NCBI GenBank assembly: GCA_949511925.1
Contig: CATEYX010000127.1
Span: 1-11,975 of the forward strand
Reading direction: 5' to 3'
From: Cryomorphaceae bacterium
GTDB lineage: Bacteria; Bacteroidota; Bacteroidia; Flavobacteriales; BACL11
DNA length: 11,975 nt
The notes below the pieces were generated by a model, which ran no database searches, was not told the DNA's origin, and was given only the letters and a program-made list of their open reading frames with translations. The position numbers and the translations under genes are program-made. This document shows positions 1-7,770 of the stretch, in pieces (the stretch's first letter is position 1; each line of letters opens with the position of its first letter).

Positions 1-615
1 GAAGTTACAGATATGGAAAGAAGCGTAAATGCTGAAGTAATTGCTTCTACATTTGACGAACCAGCAAGTAGACACGTAAAGGTAGCTGATATTGTATTAG
101 AGAAAGCAAAAAGAATGGTAGAATGCGGACATGATGTTGTTATCCTGTTAGATTCAATTACTCGTTTGGCAAGAGCATACAATACAGTACAACCTGCTTC
201 AGGTAAAATATTGAGTGGTGGTGTGGATGCAAATGCACTTCACAAACCAAAGCGTTTCTTTGGTGCTGCTCGTAAAATTGAAAAAGGAGGATCATTAACT
301 ATTTTAGCAACTGCTCTTACGGAAACAGGAAGTAAAATGGATGAAGTAATCTTTGAAGAATTTAAAGGAACTGGTAATATGGAGCTGCAATTAGATAGAA
401 AAATTGCCAATAGAAGAATTTATCCTGCTGTTGATTTAGTTTCTTCTTCTACTAGGCGTGAGGATTTATTGTTAGATAAGGAGCATATACAAAGAATTTG
501 GGTACTTAGGAATTACTTAGCAGATATGAACCCTATTGAAGCAATTGAATTTATGAAAGATAGATTACAAAAAACAAAAGACAATACTGAGTTTTTGGTA
601 ACTATGAATGGATAA
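1..615 (+). CDS. rho: Transcription termination factor Rho, C-terminal half (5' end cut by window edge)
   Basis: Rho is a hexameric RNA-dependent ATPase that moves along nascent RNA and releases RNA polymerase. The frame is open from base 1 (EVTDMERSV...), so the gene starts before the window, and the ATG at 13 is internal. About 204 residues are present, against about 419 for the whole E. coli protein. The RNA-binding N-terminal domain and Walker A loop are missing because of the window edge. Visible core elements are the Walker B strand DVVILLDSITRLARAY, the Q-loop region (ASGKILSGGVDANAL), KRFFGAARKIEKGGSLTI, the R-loop segment TGSKMDEV, EEFKGTGNMEL, and an arginine-finger segment SSTRREDL. 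The C-terminus (NTEFLVTMNG) aligns in position with the end of E. coli Rho, so the 3' end is intact. A terminator hairpin follows about 20 bases downstream. Identification is by close recognition of the family and is very secure. Confidence 0.97.
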   Translation, partial: EVTDMERSVNAEVIASTFDEPASRHVKVADIVLEKAKRMVECGHDVVILLDSITRLARAYNTVQPASGKILSGGVDANALHKPKRFFGAARKIEKGGSLTILATALTETGSKMDEVIFEEFKGTGNMELQLDRKIANRRIYPAVDLVSSSTRREDLLLDKEHIQRIWVLRNYLADMNPIEAIEFMKDRLQKTKDNTEFLVTMNG

Positions 616-635
616 TTGATTTAACAATTACAAAT

Positions 636-670
636 AAAAAAAATCCTACCAATTTGGTGGGGATTTTTTT
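636..670. terminator. Bidirectional intrinsic terminator between rho and ispE
   Basis: An A-run (636-643) leads into TCC-T-ACC (644-650), a loop AATTT (651-655), then GGT-GG-GGA (656-663) and a T-run (664-670). The arms pair through ACC/GGT, a small internal mismatch around 647/659-660, TCC/GGA, and then A/T pairs. Each strand therefore gives a hairpin followed by a U tract. It sits 21 bases after the rho stop and about 40 bases beyond the ispE stop, between convergent genes, as expected for a shared terminator. The stem has only about six G-C pairs, so its strength is uncertain. Confidence 0.8.
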
Positions 671-710
671 ATCTACCTAATTAAAATTAATCTCTAGTAA
701 GTTAGAAAAA

Positions 711-1460
711 TCAACAAACAAAAACACCATAAATCATACTCCCACTTCCAGTCATGCTAGAGTAAATAGCGCCATCAGCATACAGTTTTTCTTTTATTTT
801 TTTGAGTTGAGGGTACTTTGCAAAAGCAGCAATCTCAAAATCATTTTTTACTAATGCTTTCCAATTTTCAATAGGTTGATTTATTAAATTCAACAAATCT
901 GATTCTGACATTTTTGGAATAACACCTTTATAAGCCTCAGAAGTTGAAATATGCAATTCAGGAAAAATAAATTTCAATTTATATGCTGATAAGTCCAAAT
1001 TAATATTCATCATTTTTTCGCCTATTCCAGTTATATATTTTGGAGAATTTTCAATAAAAAACGGACAATCAGCCCCTAATTGCAAGGCGTAGTCTTCTAA
1101 TTCTATGTTGCTTAATTTCAGCTTAAAAAGTTCATTTAAAGCTTTTAACGCAAAAGCACCATCAGCCGAACCCCCACCTAAACCAGCCCCAATAGGAATT
1201 TGCTTATGCAAATGCATTGTTACATTTTCAATTTCAAAATCTGCTTTTAACAATTCAAAGGCTTTAACACAAATATTACTATTTCCAGGTATTGCTATGC
1301 CTGAAATAGAAAAAGAAAAATGCATAGAAGGAAGGATTTCTAACATATCACATAACTCATTCACGGGATAAAAAACAGAAGATAATTTATGATAGCCATC
1401 AGCTTGTTTTTCAAGCACATTTAGGCCAATATTTATCTTTGCGTTTGGATATACTATCAT
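711..1460 (-). CDS. ispE: 4-diphosphocytidyl-2-C-methyl-D-erythritol kinase (IspE)
   Basis: IspE phosphorylates CDP-methylerythritol with ATP, the fourth step of the MEP pathway to isoprenoid precursors, in the cytoplasm. The 249-residue protein carries all GHMP-kinase signatures. These are the N-terminal PNAKINIGL with Lys8 and ADGYH (20-24), the glycine-rich ATP loop PIGAGLGGGSADGA (89-102), LGADCPFF with the presumed catalytic Asp131 followed by GIGEKM, and the C-terminal glycine motif SMTGSGSMIYGVF (about 235-247). At 249 residues it is shorter than the E. coli enzyme (283), mainly through a compact C-terminal half, but no motif is lost. The start is the ATG at 1458-1460, because MIVYPNAKIN places Lys8 at the usual distance from the N-terminus. 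The gene is divergent from accA and convergent with rho, sharing the hairpin at 636-670 with rho. It appears to be a single-gene unit within the window. Confidence 0.96.
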   Translation of the reverse strand: MIVYPNAKINIGLNVLEKQADGYHKLSSVFYPVNELCDMLEILPSMHFSFSISGIAIPGNSNICVKAFELLKADFEIENVTMHLHKQIPIGAGLGGGSADGAFALKALNELFKLKLSNIELEDYALQLGADCPFFIENSPKYITGIGEKMMNINLDLSAYKLKFIFPELHISTSEAYKGVIPKMSESDLLNLINQPIENWKALVKNDFEIAAFAKYPQLKKIKEKLYADGAIYSSMTGSGSMIYGVFVC

Positions 1461-1530
1461 GACAGATTTTAGTTTTCAACAACAAAAATAATCAACTCAA
1501 ATTCTATAGGCCTCCACAAATCATTTTATT

Positions 1531-1538
1531 TAACTTTG
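1531..1538 (+). promoter_or_regulatory. Candidate Bacteroidota -7 element for the accA transcript
   Basis: TAACTTTG matches the Bacteroidota -7 consensus TAnnTTTG and lies 23 bases before the accA start codon, in the 101-bp gap between the divergent ispE and accA genes. I could not find a convincing TTTG -33 partner at the usual spacing, so this is a single-element prediction. Confidence 0.35.
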
Positions 1539-1561
1539 TTCTCCTTTTAAATAAAAATACT

Positions 1562-2515
1562 ATGGATTATTTGGCGTTTGAAAAACCAATTGAAGAACTG
1601 ATTATTAAGCTTGAAAAAGCCAAAGAACTTGGTACTGATGGTTCTGTTGATGTTACTAAAACAGTTGCTGATATTGAGTCAAAAATTGAAAGTACTAGAA
1701 AAGAAATCTATGGAAGTTTAACTTCATGGGAAAAAGTACAATTATCACGACACCCTCAAAGACCTTATACTTTGGATTATATTGAGGCACTTTCGGGTGG
1801 TGATTTTATAGAATTACATGGTGATAGAGGAGTGAAAGATGACAAAGCTATGGTTGGTGGTTGGGGTACGATTGGCAAGCAATCTGTTATGTTTATTGGA
1901 CAACAAAAAGGAAGAAACACCAAACAAAGACAATTCCGTAACTTTGGAATGGCAAATCCTGAAGGGTACCGAAAAGCATTAAGGCTTATGAAAATGGCCG
2001 AAAAATTTGGCAAACCTGTCGTTTGTTTAATAGATACTCCTGGCGCTTTTCCAGGTTTGGAAGCTGAAGAAAGAGGTCAAGGAGAGGCCATTGCCCGTAA
2101 CATTCTTGAAATGACAAAATTAGAAGTTCCAATTATTGTGGTTATCATTGGTGAAGGAGCTTCAGGTGGTGCTTTAGGAATAGGGGTTGGTGACAAGATA
2201 CTCATGTTAAATAATGCTTGGTATTCAGTTATTTCTCCTGAAAACTGTTCCACTATCCTTTGGGGAAATTGGGACCATAAGGAAACTGCTGCTGATGCTT
2301 TAAAACTAACAGCAACTAATATGAAGGGAATTGGTTTGGTTGACGAAATTATTAAAGAACCTTTAGGAGGAGCACATACTTTCCCTGAGGAAACCTTTAA
2401 AATAGTTAAGAAATCAATTAGTAAAGCAATTAAGGAATTTATTGATATTAAAAAAGATACTTTAGTACATAACCGAATGGAAAAATTCTCCAATATGGGA
2501 GTAGTAAACGAATAA
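1562..2515 (+). CDS. accA: Acetyl-CoA carboxylase carboxyltransferase subunit alpha
   Basis: AccA pairs with AccD to form the carboxyltransferase that moves the carboxyl group from biotin to acetyl-CoA, giving malonyl-CoA, the first committed step of fatty acid synthesis. The 317-residue length is usual for the family (319 in E. coli). Visible landmarks are ELHGDRGVKDDKAMVGG (84-100), FIGQQKGRNTKQ (111-122), NFGMANPEGYRKALRLM (127-143), CLIDTPGAFPGLEAEERGQ (155-173), and GEGASGGALGIGVGD (197-211), whose glycines form part of the crotonase-type oxyanion site. YSVISPENCSTILW (221-234) follows. The start ATG at 1562 gives the standard N-terminal helix region. The gene heads a rightward cluster, with the dnaB start codon only 4 bp beyond its stop. 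No accD is in the window, so the complex relies on a gene elsewhere. Confidence 0.97.
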   Translation: MDYLAFEKPIEELIIKLEKAKELGTDGSVDVTKTVADIESKIESTRKEIYGSLTSWEKVQLSRHPQRPYTLDYIEALSGGDFIELHGDRGVKDDKAMVGGWGTIGKQSVMFIGQQKGRNTKQRQFRNFGMANPEGYRKALRLMKMAEKFGKPVVCLIDTPGAFPGLEAEERGQGEAIARNILEMTKLEVPIIVVIIGEGASGGALGIGVGDKILMLNNAWYSVISPENCSTILWGNWDHKETAADALKLTATNMKGIGLVDEIIKEPLGGAHTFPEETFKIVKKSISKAIKEFIDIKKDTLVHNRMEKFSNMGVVNE

Positions 2516-2519
2516 CTAG

Positions 2520-4004
2520 ATGGCAAAAAAAGTAGGACAAAGAACATTAAAGGCAACCACAACTGCAAAGATTGATGGAAAGCTACAACCTCAAGCAATT
2601 GAACTAGAGCAAGCTGTTTTAGGGGCATTAATGATTGATAACGAATCCTTATCAGATGCGATTGACTCACTTCAGGCGGAGTATTTTTATAAAGCCGAAC
2701 ATCAAAGAATATTTGAGGCGATTGTAAACCTATTCAATCATACACAGCCTGTAGATATCCTTACTGTTTCAGAAGAATTGAAACGTATGGAAGAATTGGA
2801 ATTTATAGGTGGTCTAGCCTATATTTCTGAGTTAACAAATAATGTAGCTTCCTCTTCTAATACTGAGTTTCATGCACGTATTATTGCTGAAAAATTCATC
2901 AAGCGTTCACTTATTAGCATCTCTAATAATATTATTGGTGATGCTTTTAACGATTCTGTAGATATTTTTGATTTACTAAATACTGCTGAGGAAAAACTAT
3001 TTACCGTTACAGAAGGAACCCTTAGAAAAAGTTATGATAAAATGAGTACCTTGATTAAGGGTGCTCTTGAAAGTATTGAAGTCTTAAGAAACAAGGAAGA
3101 TGGTTTAAGTGGAGTTCCTTCAGGTTTCTCAAACTTAGACAGGATTACTTCAGGTTGGCAAAAATCTGACTTAATAATTGTTGCTGCTAGACCAGGTATG
3201 GGTAAAACAGCCTTTGCTTTAACTATGGCAAGAAATGTTGCCGTTGACCATAACACCCCTATCGGATTCTTCTCTTTGGAGATGTCAGCTGAACAATTGG
3301 TAAATCGTTTAATTGCCAGTGAAGCAGAATTAGGAGCAAGTAAATTACGTAGAGGTGATTTAGCTGACCATGAAATGGTTCAGTTACACGAAAAAATAAA
3401 ACACTTATCAGAAGCGCCTATCTATATTGATGATACACCAGGACTTACGGTTTTTGAACTAAGAGCAAAAGCAAGAAGGCTAGTGAAAAATAATGGAGTA
3501 GGAATCATCATGATTGACTACCTACAACTAATGAGTGCTGGAGGAAATGCAGGAAATAGAGAGCAGGAAATTTCTACAATTTCTCGTTCACTTAAAGGAA
3601 TTGCAAAGGAGTTGAAAATTCCTGTTGTAGCCCTATCGCAAGTAAATAGAGGGGTGGAAAGTCGTACTGGAGTTGGAAGTAAACGACCTATGCTTTCTGA
3701 CCTTAGGGAATCAGGAGCAATTGAGCAAGATGCCGATATTGTAACTTTCATTTACCGTCCTGAATACTATAAAATTTATGAATGGGATAATGGAGATGAT
3801 TCCAGAGGACAAGGTGAGATCATTATTGCAAAACACAGAAATGGTTCTTTGGCAAATGTCCGTTTGAAGTTTACTGGAGATTTTGCAAAATTCTCTGATC
3901 TTGATTATTTTGATGGCAGTGAATTTGATGATGAAGGTGATAACTCTTCAATGATATCCATGTCATCAAGCATGAATAAAGATAATGAGGATGCTCCATT
4001 CTAA
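2520..4004 (+). CDS. dnaB: Replicative DNA helicase DnaB
   Basis: DnaB is the hexameric 5'-3' helicase that opens the replication fork and recruits primase. The 494-residue protein has the all-helical N-terminal domain (about 23-165, PQAIELEQAVLGALMID...), a linker, and the RecA-like ATPase domain. Motifs seen are SGVPSGFSNLDRITSGW (197-213), Walker A AARPGMGKTAF (222-232), the catalytic Glu254 in FFSLEMS, Walker B IIMIDYLQLM (329-338), the ALSQVNR sensor (371-377), SDLRESGAIEQDAD (393-406) and a probable arginine finger at FIYR (Arg413). No intein interrupts the Walker A or later motifs. The last 30 or so residues are acidic and serine-rich, and the protein ends in NEDAPF. The start lies 4 bp after accA. 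A basic, threonine-rich N-terminal extension of about 20 residues precedes the conserved domain. The last 20 bases overlap the next gene. Confidence 0.97.
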   Translation: MAKKVGQRTLKATTTAKIDGKLQPQAIELEQAVLGALMIDNESLSDAIDSLQAEYFYKAEHQRIFEAIVNLFNHTQPVDILTVSEELKRMEELEFIGGLAYISELTNNVASSSNTEFHARIIAEKFIKRSLISISNNIIGDAFNDSVDIFDLLNTAEEKLFTVTEGTLRKSYDKMSTLIKGALESIEVLRNKEDGLSGVPSGFSNLDRITSGWQKSDLIIVAARPGMGKTAFALTMARNVAVDHNTPIGFFSLEMSAEQLVNRLIASEAELGASKLRRGDLADHEMVQLHEKIKHLSEAPIYIDDTPGLTVFELRAKARRLVKNNGVGIIMIDYLQLMSAGGNAGNREQEISTISRSLKGIAKELKIPVVALSQVNRGVESRTGVGSKRPMLSDLRESGAIEQDADIVTFIYRPEYYKIYEWDNGDDSRGQGEIIIAKHRNGSLANVRLKFTGDFAKFSDLDYFDGSEFDDEGDNSSMISMSSSMNKDNEDAPF

Positions 4005-5265
4005 TCTTGTTAAAAAACTAAGTTTATTTTTACTATTCTGCAGTATTATTTTTTCTGGAAAAGCTGCTTATATTTTCATTCCTATGGATGAAAGCCAAAG
4101 CAATCATCTAAAAGCTTATGGAATTGCTTTTTATGCTATTGAAAGAGATGTAAAGGTAGATTGGCTACTTAATTACCAAGGTGGTAGCTTTATGATAAAA
4201 CAACATGCTGCTATTGAAGAAGAATGCAATATAAGAGGCGTTTCTTATCAATTAATTGCTGATGTACAATCAACACAAATACTACAATCCATTGCTAGCC
4301 CTGAGGTAAATCAAGATGTTGTCCGCTTGGAAAAAGTTCCTAAAATTGCTATATACTCTCCTACTAACAAACAACCATGGGATGATGCTGTAACCATGGC
4401 ACTTACTTATGCTGAAATTCCGTATGAAGTAATTTATGATGAAGAAGTTTTAGCAAATTTATTACCACTTTACGATTGGCTACACCTACACCATGAGGAC
4501 TTTACAGGACAATACGGAAAGTTTTATGCCAGCTTCAAAAATGCTACCTGGTATAAAGATCAGAAAATTGCTTATGAAAAACTAGCCAAAAAACTAGGGT
4601 ACAATAAAGTTTCTGAAGAGAAATTAGCAGTCGCAAAAAAAATAAAAGAGTTCGTAACGGCTGGCGGATTTCTATTTGCCATGTGTAGCGCAACAGACAG
4701 TTACGATATTGCACTAGCTACTGACGGAAATGATATTTGTCAACATATGTTTGATGGTGATGCTGCTGACCCTTCTGCTGAAGAAAAACTAGATTTTAGT
4801 AAGACTTTAGCTTTTAAGGATTTTACTTTAGTAAAAAACCCTAATCAATATGAATTTTCTTCTATTGATGCCACACAAACTAGGAGAGTAAACCCAAAAA
4901 TTGATTTCTTTACTCTTTTTGATTTCTCTGCAAAATGGGATCCTATACCGACTATGTTATGTCAAAACCACATGCAAGTTATTAAAGGTTTTATGGGACA
5001 AACTACAGCCTTTAAAAACCAGCATATAAAGTCAGATGTACTAATAATGGGTGAAACAAAAGCAAGCAATGAGGCGCGTTATATTCATGGAAAATTAGGA
5101 AATGGTACTTGGACTTTTTACGGTGGACATGACCCTGAAGATTATCAGCATAAAGTGGGTGATCCAAAAACTGACCTTTCCCTACACCCTAACTCCCCAG
5201 GGTATCGCCTTATTTTAAATAATATTCTTTTTCCTGCTGCAAAGAAGAAAAAACTGAAGACTTAA
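3985..5265 (+). CDS. Exported conserved protein of unknown function ('asparagine synthetase B'-labelled Bacteroidota family); possible GATase1-like fold
   Basis: The 426-residue protein begins with a basic stretch and hydrophobic core (LVKKLSLFLLFCSIIFSG), then KAA, which fits a Sec signal peptide cleaved near residue 28. It should therefore work in the periplasm or envelope. From memory, close relatives in Bacteroidota carry the pipeline name 'asparagine synthetase B'. I see neither an N-terminal Cys nucleophile nor an ATP-pyrophosphatase SGGxDS loop, so that name is not supported. Recognisable parts are IPMDESQSNHLKAYGIAFY (32-50), KIAIYSP..PWDDAVTMALTY (120-142), DWLHLHHEDFTGQYGKF (164-180), FVTAGGFLFAMCSATDSYD (223-241) and GTWTFYGGHDPEDYQH (374-389). 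The alternating strand pattern, the GGFLFAMC elbow and the late GGHDP...NSPGYRLILNNIL segment resemble class I glutamine-amidotransferase-like/ThuA-type folds; this is inference. Both possible start codons (3985, 3991) lie inside dnaB, suggesting translational coupling. The next gene starts 1 bp after its stop. Confidence 0.85.
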   Translation: MRMLHSNLVKKLSLFLLFCSIIFSGKAAYIFIPMDESQSNHLKAYGIAFYAIERDVKVDWLLNYQGGSFMIKQHAAIEEECNIRGVSYQLIADVQSTQILQSIASPEVNQDVVRLEKVPKIAIYSPTNKQPWDDAVTMALTYAEIPYEVIYDEEVLANLLPLYDWLHLHHEDFTGQYGKFYASFKNATWYKDQKIAYEKLAKKLGYNKVSEEKLAVAKKIKEFVTAGGFLFAMCSATDSYDIALATDGNDICQHMFDGDAADPSAEEKLDFSKTLAFKDFTLVKNPNQYEFSSIDATQTRRVNPKIDFFTLFDFSAKWDPIPTMLCQNHMQVIKGFMGQTTAFKNQHIKSDVLIMGETKASNEARYIHGKLGNGTWTFYGGHDPEDYQHKVGDPKTDLSLHPNSPGYRLILNNILFPAAKKKKLKT

Positions 5266-5266
5266 A

Positions 5267-6088
5267 ATGAATTTCGAAAAATTACTTTTAGCTTTTTTAT
5301 GTTTACTCTTTATTACAAACACTCAAGCACAACAAAAAATTACTGGAAATAAAAAAGGAGATCTTACTGTTTTGTGGGGTTGGAACAGAGGTTGGTATTC
5401 AAATTCTGACATTCATTTTAAGGGTGATAATTACGACTTTACATTATCGGATGTAGTTGCTAAGGACAGGCAAACAAAATTTGACCCTGCAATATATTTT
5501 CACCCTCATTGGATTACCATTCCACAAACTAACTTCAGAATCGAATATTTTCATAAAGAAAATTACTCTATGTCATTAGGGGTTGATCATATGAAATATG
5601 TTGTTCAACAAAATCAAAATGTAGCCATAACGGGTAGTATTGAAGATTCAGGCATAGCCTATGATGGTGATTATAATAATGAAACGATTAATATTGAGGA
5701 TGGATTCCTGAGATTTGAACATTCTGATGGATTAAACTATATTAATTTTGAATACAGAAGATTTGACAACTTAGTGAAGTATGAAAATTGGAATTTAAAT
5801 ATCGCAGAAGGTTTAGGAACTGGTTTTTTATTACCAAGAACCAATGCCACCCTATTTAATAATAAAAGACATGACAAATTTCATTTGGCAGGCTATGGGT
5901 TCAGTGCAGTAGTAGCCTTAAATTTATCCTATAAAAGATTTTTCATACAATCAGAATTGAAAGGAGGCTTTATTAATATGCCTGATATGAGAACAACTGA
6001 ATACAAATCAGATAGAGCTAGTCAGCATTTTTTCTTTTCACAACTTAACTTTTTAGTTGGTTATTCCTTTAGCTTAAACAAGGATTAA
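5267..6088 (+). CDS. Probable outer-membrane beta-barrel protein, function unknown
   Basis: The 273-residue protein starts with a clear signal peptide, MNFEKLLLAFLCLLFITNTQA, with cleavage expected after Ala21 and a mature QQKITG start. The rest has alternating hydrophobic/polar strands rich in Tyr, Phe and Trp (for example NFRIEYFHKENYSMSLGVDH, GLNYINFEYRRF, FFIQSELKGGF). The last strand, SQLNFLVGYSFSL, ends a few residues from the C-terminus, as in small outer-membrane barrels. There is no lipobox cysteine and no plug or TonB-box motif. I do not recognise a named family; the wording GVDHMKYVV and LRFEHSDGLNYINFEYR is distinctive and should retrieve homologues. It starts 1 bp after the upstream exported protein, so the two probably act in the same envelope process. 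Its stop codon overlaps the convergent acyl-CoA ligase stop. Confidence 0.8.
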   Translation: MNFEKLLLAFLCLLFITNTQAQQKITGNKKGDLTVLWGWNRGWYSNSDIHFKGDNYDFTLSDVVAKDRQTKFDPAIYFHPHWITIPQTNFRIEYFHKENYSMSLGVDHMKYVVQQNQNVAITGSIEDSGIAYDGDYNNETINIEDGFLRFEHSDGLNYINFEYRRFDNLVKYENWNLNIAEGLGTGFLLPRTNATLFNNKRHDKFHLAGYGFSAVVALNLSYKRFFIQSELKGGFINMPDMRTTEYKSDRASQHFFFSQLNFLVGYSFSLNKD

Positions 6089-7719
6089 TCACAAAAAAAT
6101 ACCCTATCCTCCTCATACCAAGAAACATAATTGCTTTGGTAAATCTTTTCAATAGCATTACGCTTAATCTTCATAGTTGGGGTAAGTAATTCATTCTCTA
6201 CAGTCCAATCCTCTTTAACTATAATTATATTATGTATTTTTTCATGACCTTCTAACTTAGGGTTAACTACTTGTAAAGTAGTTGCTAAACTATTAATTAA
6301 ATCCTCTCTACTTTTTAATTTTCCTCTTTCGGAAAGCACAACTATTGCAATAGGCTGTGGAACTCCAATACCAACTACACAAACTTGCTCTATATTTTTA
6401 TTAGCCGATAGTTTCATCTCAATTGGTGATGGAGCTACATATTTTCCTTTACTTGTTTTAAATAAATCCTTCACTCTTCCGGTGATTTTTAAAAATCCAT
6501 CCTTATCTATTGAGCCTTCATCACCAGTATGCAGCCAATCATCAATTATAGTTTTATTGGTTTCTTGTTCATCTTTATAATAACCATCCATAAGGGCATC
6601 ATGTTTTATCAGTATTTCTTTTCTCTCTGACAATTTAACATCACAAGATGGCAAAGCTTGCCCGACAAAACCAACCTTTATTTTATTTTGTAGACTCACA
6701 TGTGAATAGCAAGTATTTTCAGTCATAGCATAGGCTTCCTGAATATTAATTCCTAATCGAGCGAACCAATTAATTAGAGAAACTGGTGTTGGAGCAGCAC
6801 CCGTAAATACATTAGTCGCTTTATTCAATCCTAATCCTTTCTTAATTTTACTTTTAATTAAAGATGATATAATTGGAATTGAAAGCAATATATTTAACTT
6901 ATTCTGAGGTAATTTTGTTAGAATTCCCTGCTGGAATTTAGTCCAAATTCGCGGAACTCCTAAAAACACAGTAGGAGAAGCCTCTGATAAATTAGCGGCA
7001 AAAGTATCTAAGCTTTCTGCAAAATACACTTTTCCTCCTGAATACAAACTTCCCATTTGCACTAATAATCGTTCTGCAATATGGCAAAGTGGCAAGTAAG
7101 AAAAGAATGATTCGTTGTTAAGATGCAATGTTTGCGATGCATGTGTAGTTGCAAAACTAAAATTAAAGAATTTATGCATAACTCCTTTAGGATCTCCAGT
7201 TGTACCTGAAGTATAAATTATTGTTGCTAAATCTTGTGCGTCACGAATAATATTTCCTTGCATTGGAGCGATATCTTTTGTCACATCATTCCACTTAGGG
7301 TAATCTTCACTATAAAAAGGAAAAGTAATGCAAGGTAAATCAGCTGGGACTCCAGGCTTCATAATAGCATAATCATCTAATTTACCAACGAATAATAATT
7401 TTGCTTCACTATGCTTTAGAATTTTTTCTAAAGATGCTGCATTTAAGTTAGGATATAAAGGAACAGATACATATCCACTCATCATAATTGCCATATCTGT
7501 CATCATCCAATGAGCACAATTTTTTGAAAGTAATGCAATTTTGCTTCCCTGAGGCATATTTAAAGTTTTAATATATGCAGCCATTTTTCTAACTTCCTCT
7601 GCTACCTCATTCCAAGTCCAATTATGCCAAACTCCTTCTATTGGCTGACTTAAATATATTTCGTTTGGTTTTTCTTGCTCCCATTTATAGAGCATTTCTA
7701 AAGGTGATAAATAGTTCAT
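6085..7719 (-). CDS. fadD: Long-chain fatty acid-CoA ligase / AMP-binding acyl-CoA synthetase (FadD-like)
   Basis: This enzyme activates free fatty acids with ATP and CoA through an acyl-adenylate, providing the acyl-CoA used by the neighbouring beta-oxidation operon. The 544 residues include the adenylate-forming P-loop IIYTSGTTGDPKGVM (167-181), YLPLCHIAER (208-217), GVPRIWTKF (254-262), the A5 motif QEAYAMTEN (328-336), DWLHTGDEGSIDKDGFL (394-410) with ATP-ribose-binding Asp400, GRVKDLFKTSKGKYVAPSPIE (414-434) and the C-terminal LTPTMKIKR (512-520), whose lysine fits the catalytic Lys position. The linker motif KDLFKTSKGKYVAP is typical of long-chain and very-long-chain ligases rather than acetyl-CoA synthetases. 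It is somewhat shorter than the roughly 590-600 residues common for this subgroup, but no core motif is missing. The start ATG at 7717-7719 faces the MarR gene across 128 bp. Chain-length preference cannot be read from the sequence. Confidence 0.92.
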   Translation of the reverse strand: MNYLSPLEMLYKWEQEKPNEIYLSQPIEGVWHNWTWNEVAEEVRKMAAYIKTLNMPQGSKIALLSKNCAHWMMTDMAIMMSGYVSVPLYPNLNAASLEKILKHSEAKLLFVGKLDDYAIMKPGVPADLPCITFPFYSEDYPKWNDVTKDIAPMQGNIIRDAQDLATIIYTSGTTGDPKGVMHKFFNFSFATTHASQTLHLNNESFFSYLPLCHIAERLLVQMGSLYSGGKVYFAESLDTFAANLSEASPTVFLGVPRIWTKFQQGILTKLPQNKLNILLSIPIISSLIKSKIKKGLGLNKATNVFTGAAPTPVSLINWFARLGINIQEAYAMTENTCYSHVSLQNKIKVGFVGQALPSCDVKLSERKEILIKHDALMDGYYKDEQETNKTIIDDWLHTGDEGSIDKDGFLKITGRVKDLFKTSKGKYVAPSPIEMKLSANKNIEQVCVVGIGVPQPIAIVVLSERGKLKSREDLINSLATTLQVVNPKLEGHEKIHNIIIVKEDWTVENELLTPTMKIKRNAIEKIYQSNYVSWYEEDRVFFCD

Positions 7720-7770
7720 TGATTTTCTAAATTCGTTTTGTTAAAAGTACACTTTTTTTCAACATTTTAG

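Noticed and set aside
1483..1490. CAAAAATA, reading TATTTTTG on the - strand, as a possible -7 element for ispE
   Set aside because: It fits TAnnTTTG but is low-complexity, and no TTTG -33 partner lies at a suitable distance, so it was not listed as a feature.
2077..2670. 197-codon open frame on the - strand across the end of accA and start of dnaB
   Set aside because: It is antisense to two securely identified genes, its translation resembles no family I know, and such frames arise readily opposite AT-rich coding DNA.
3186..3212. Possible intein insertion at the DnaB Walker A loop, a common intein site
   Set aside because: The loop AARPGMGKTAF is continuous and the protein has normal length.
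3985..5265. Asparagine synthetase B activity for the exported 426-residue protein
   Set aside because: There is no N-terminal Cys glutaminase site, no PP-loop ATP-binding motif, and a signal peptide is present. The name is probably an inherited annotation error.
7174..7181. TATGCATA within the fadD-like coding region
   Set aside because: It lacks the central TGCATGCA of the intergenic pair; an 8-bp palindrome is expected by chance in this composition.
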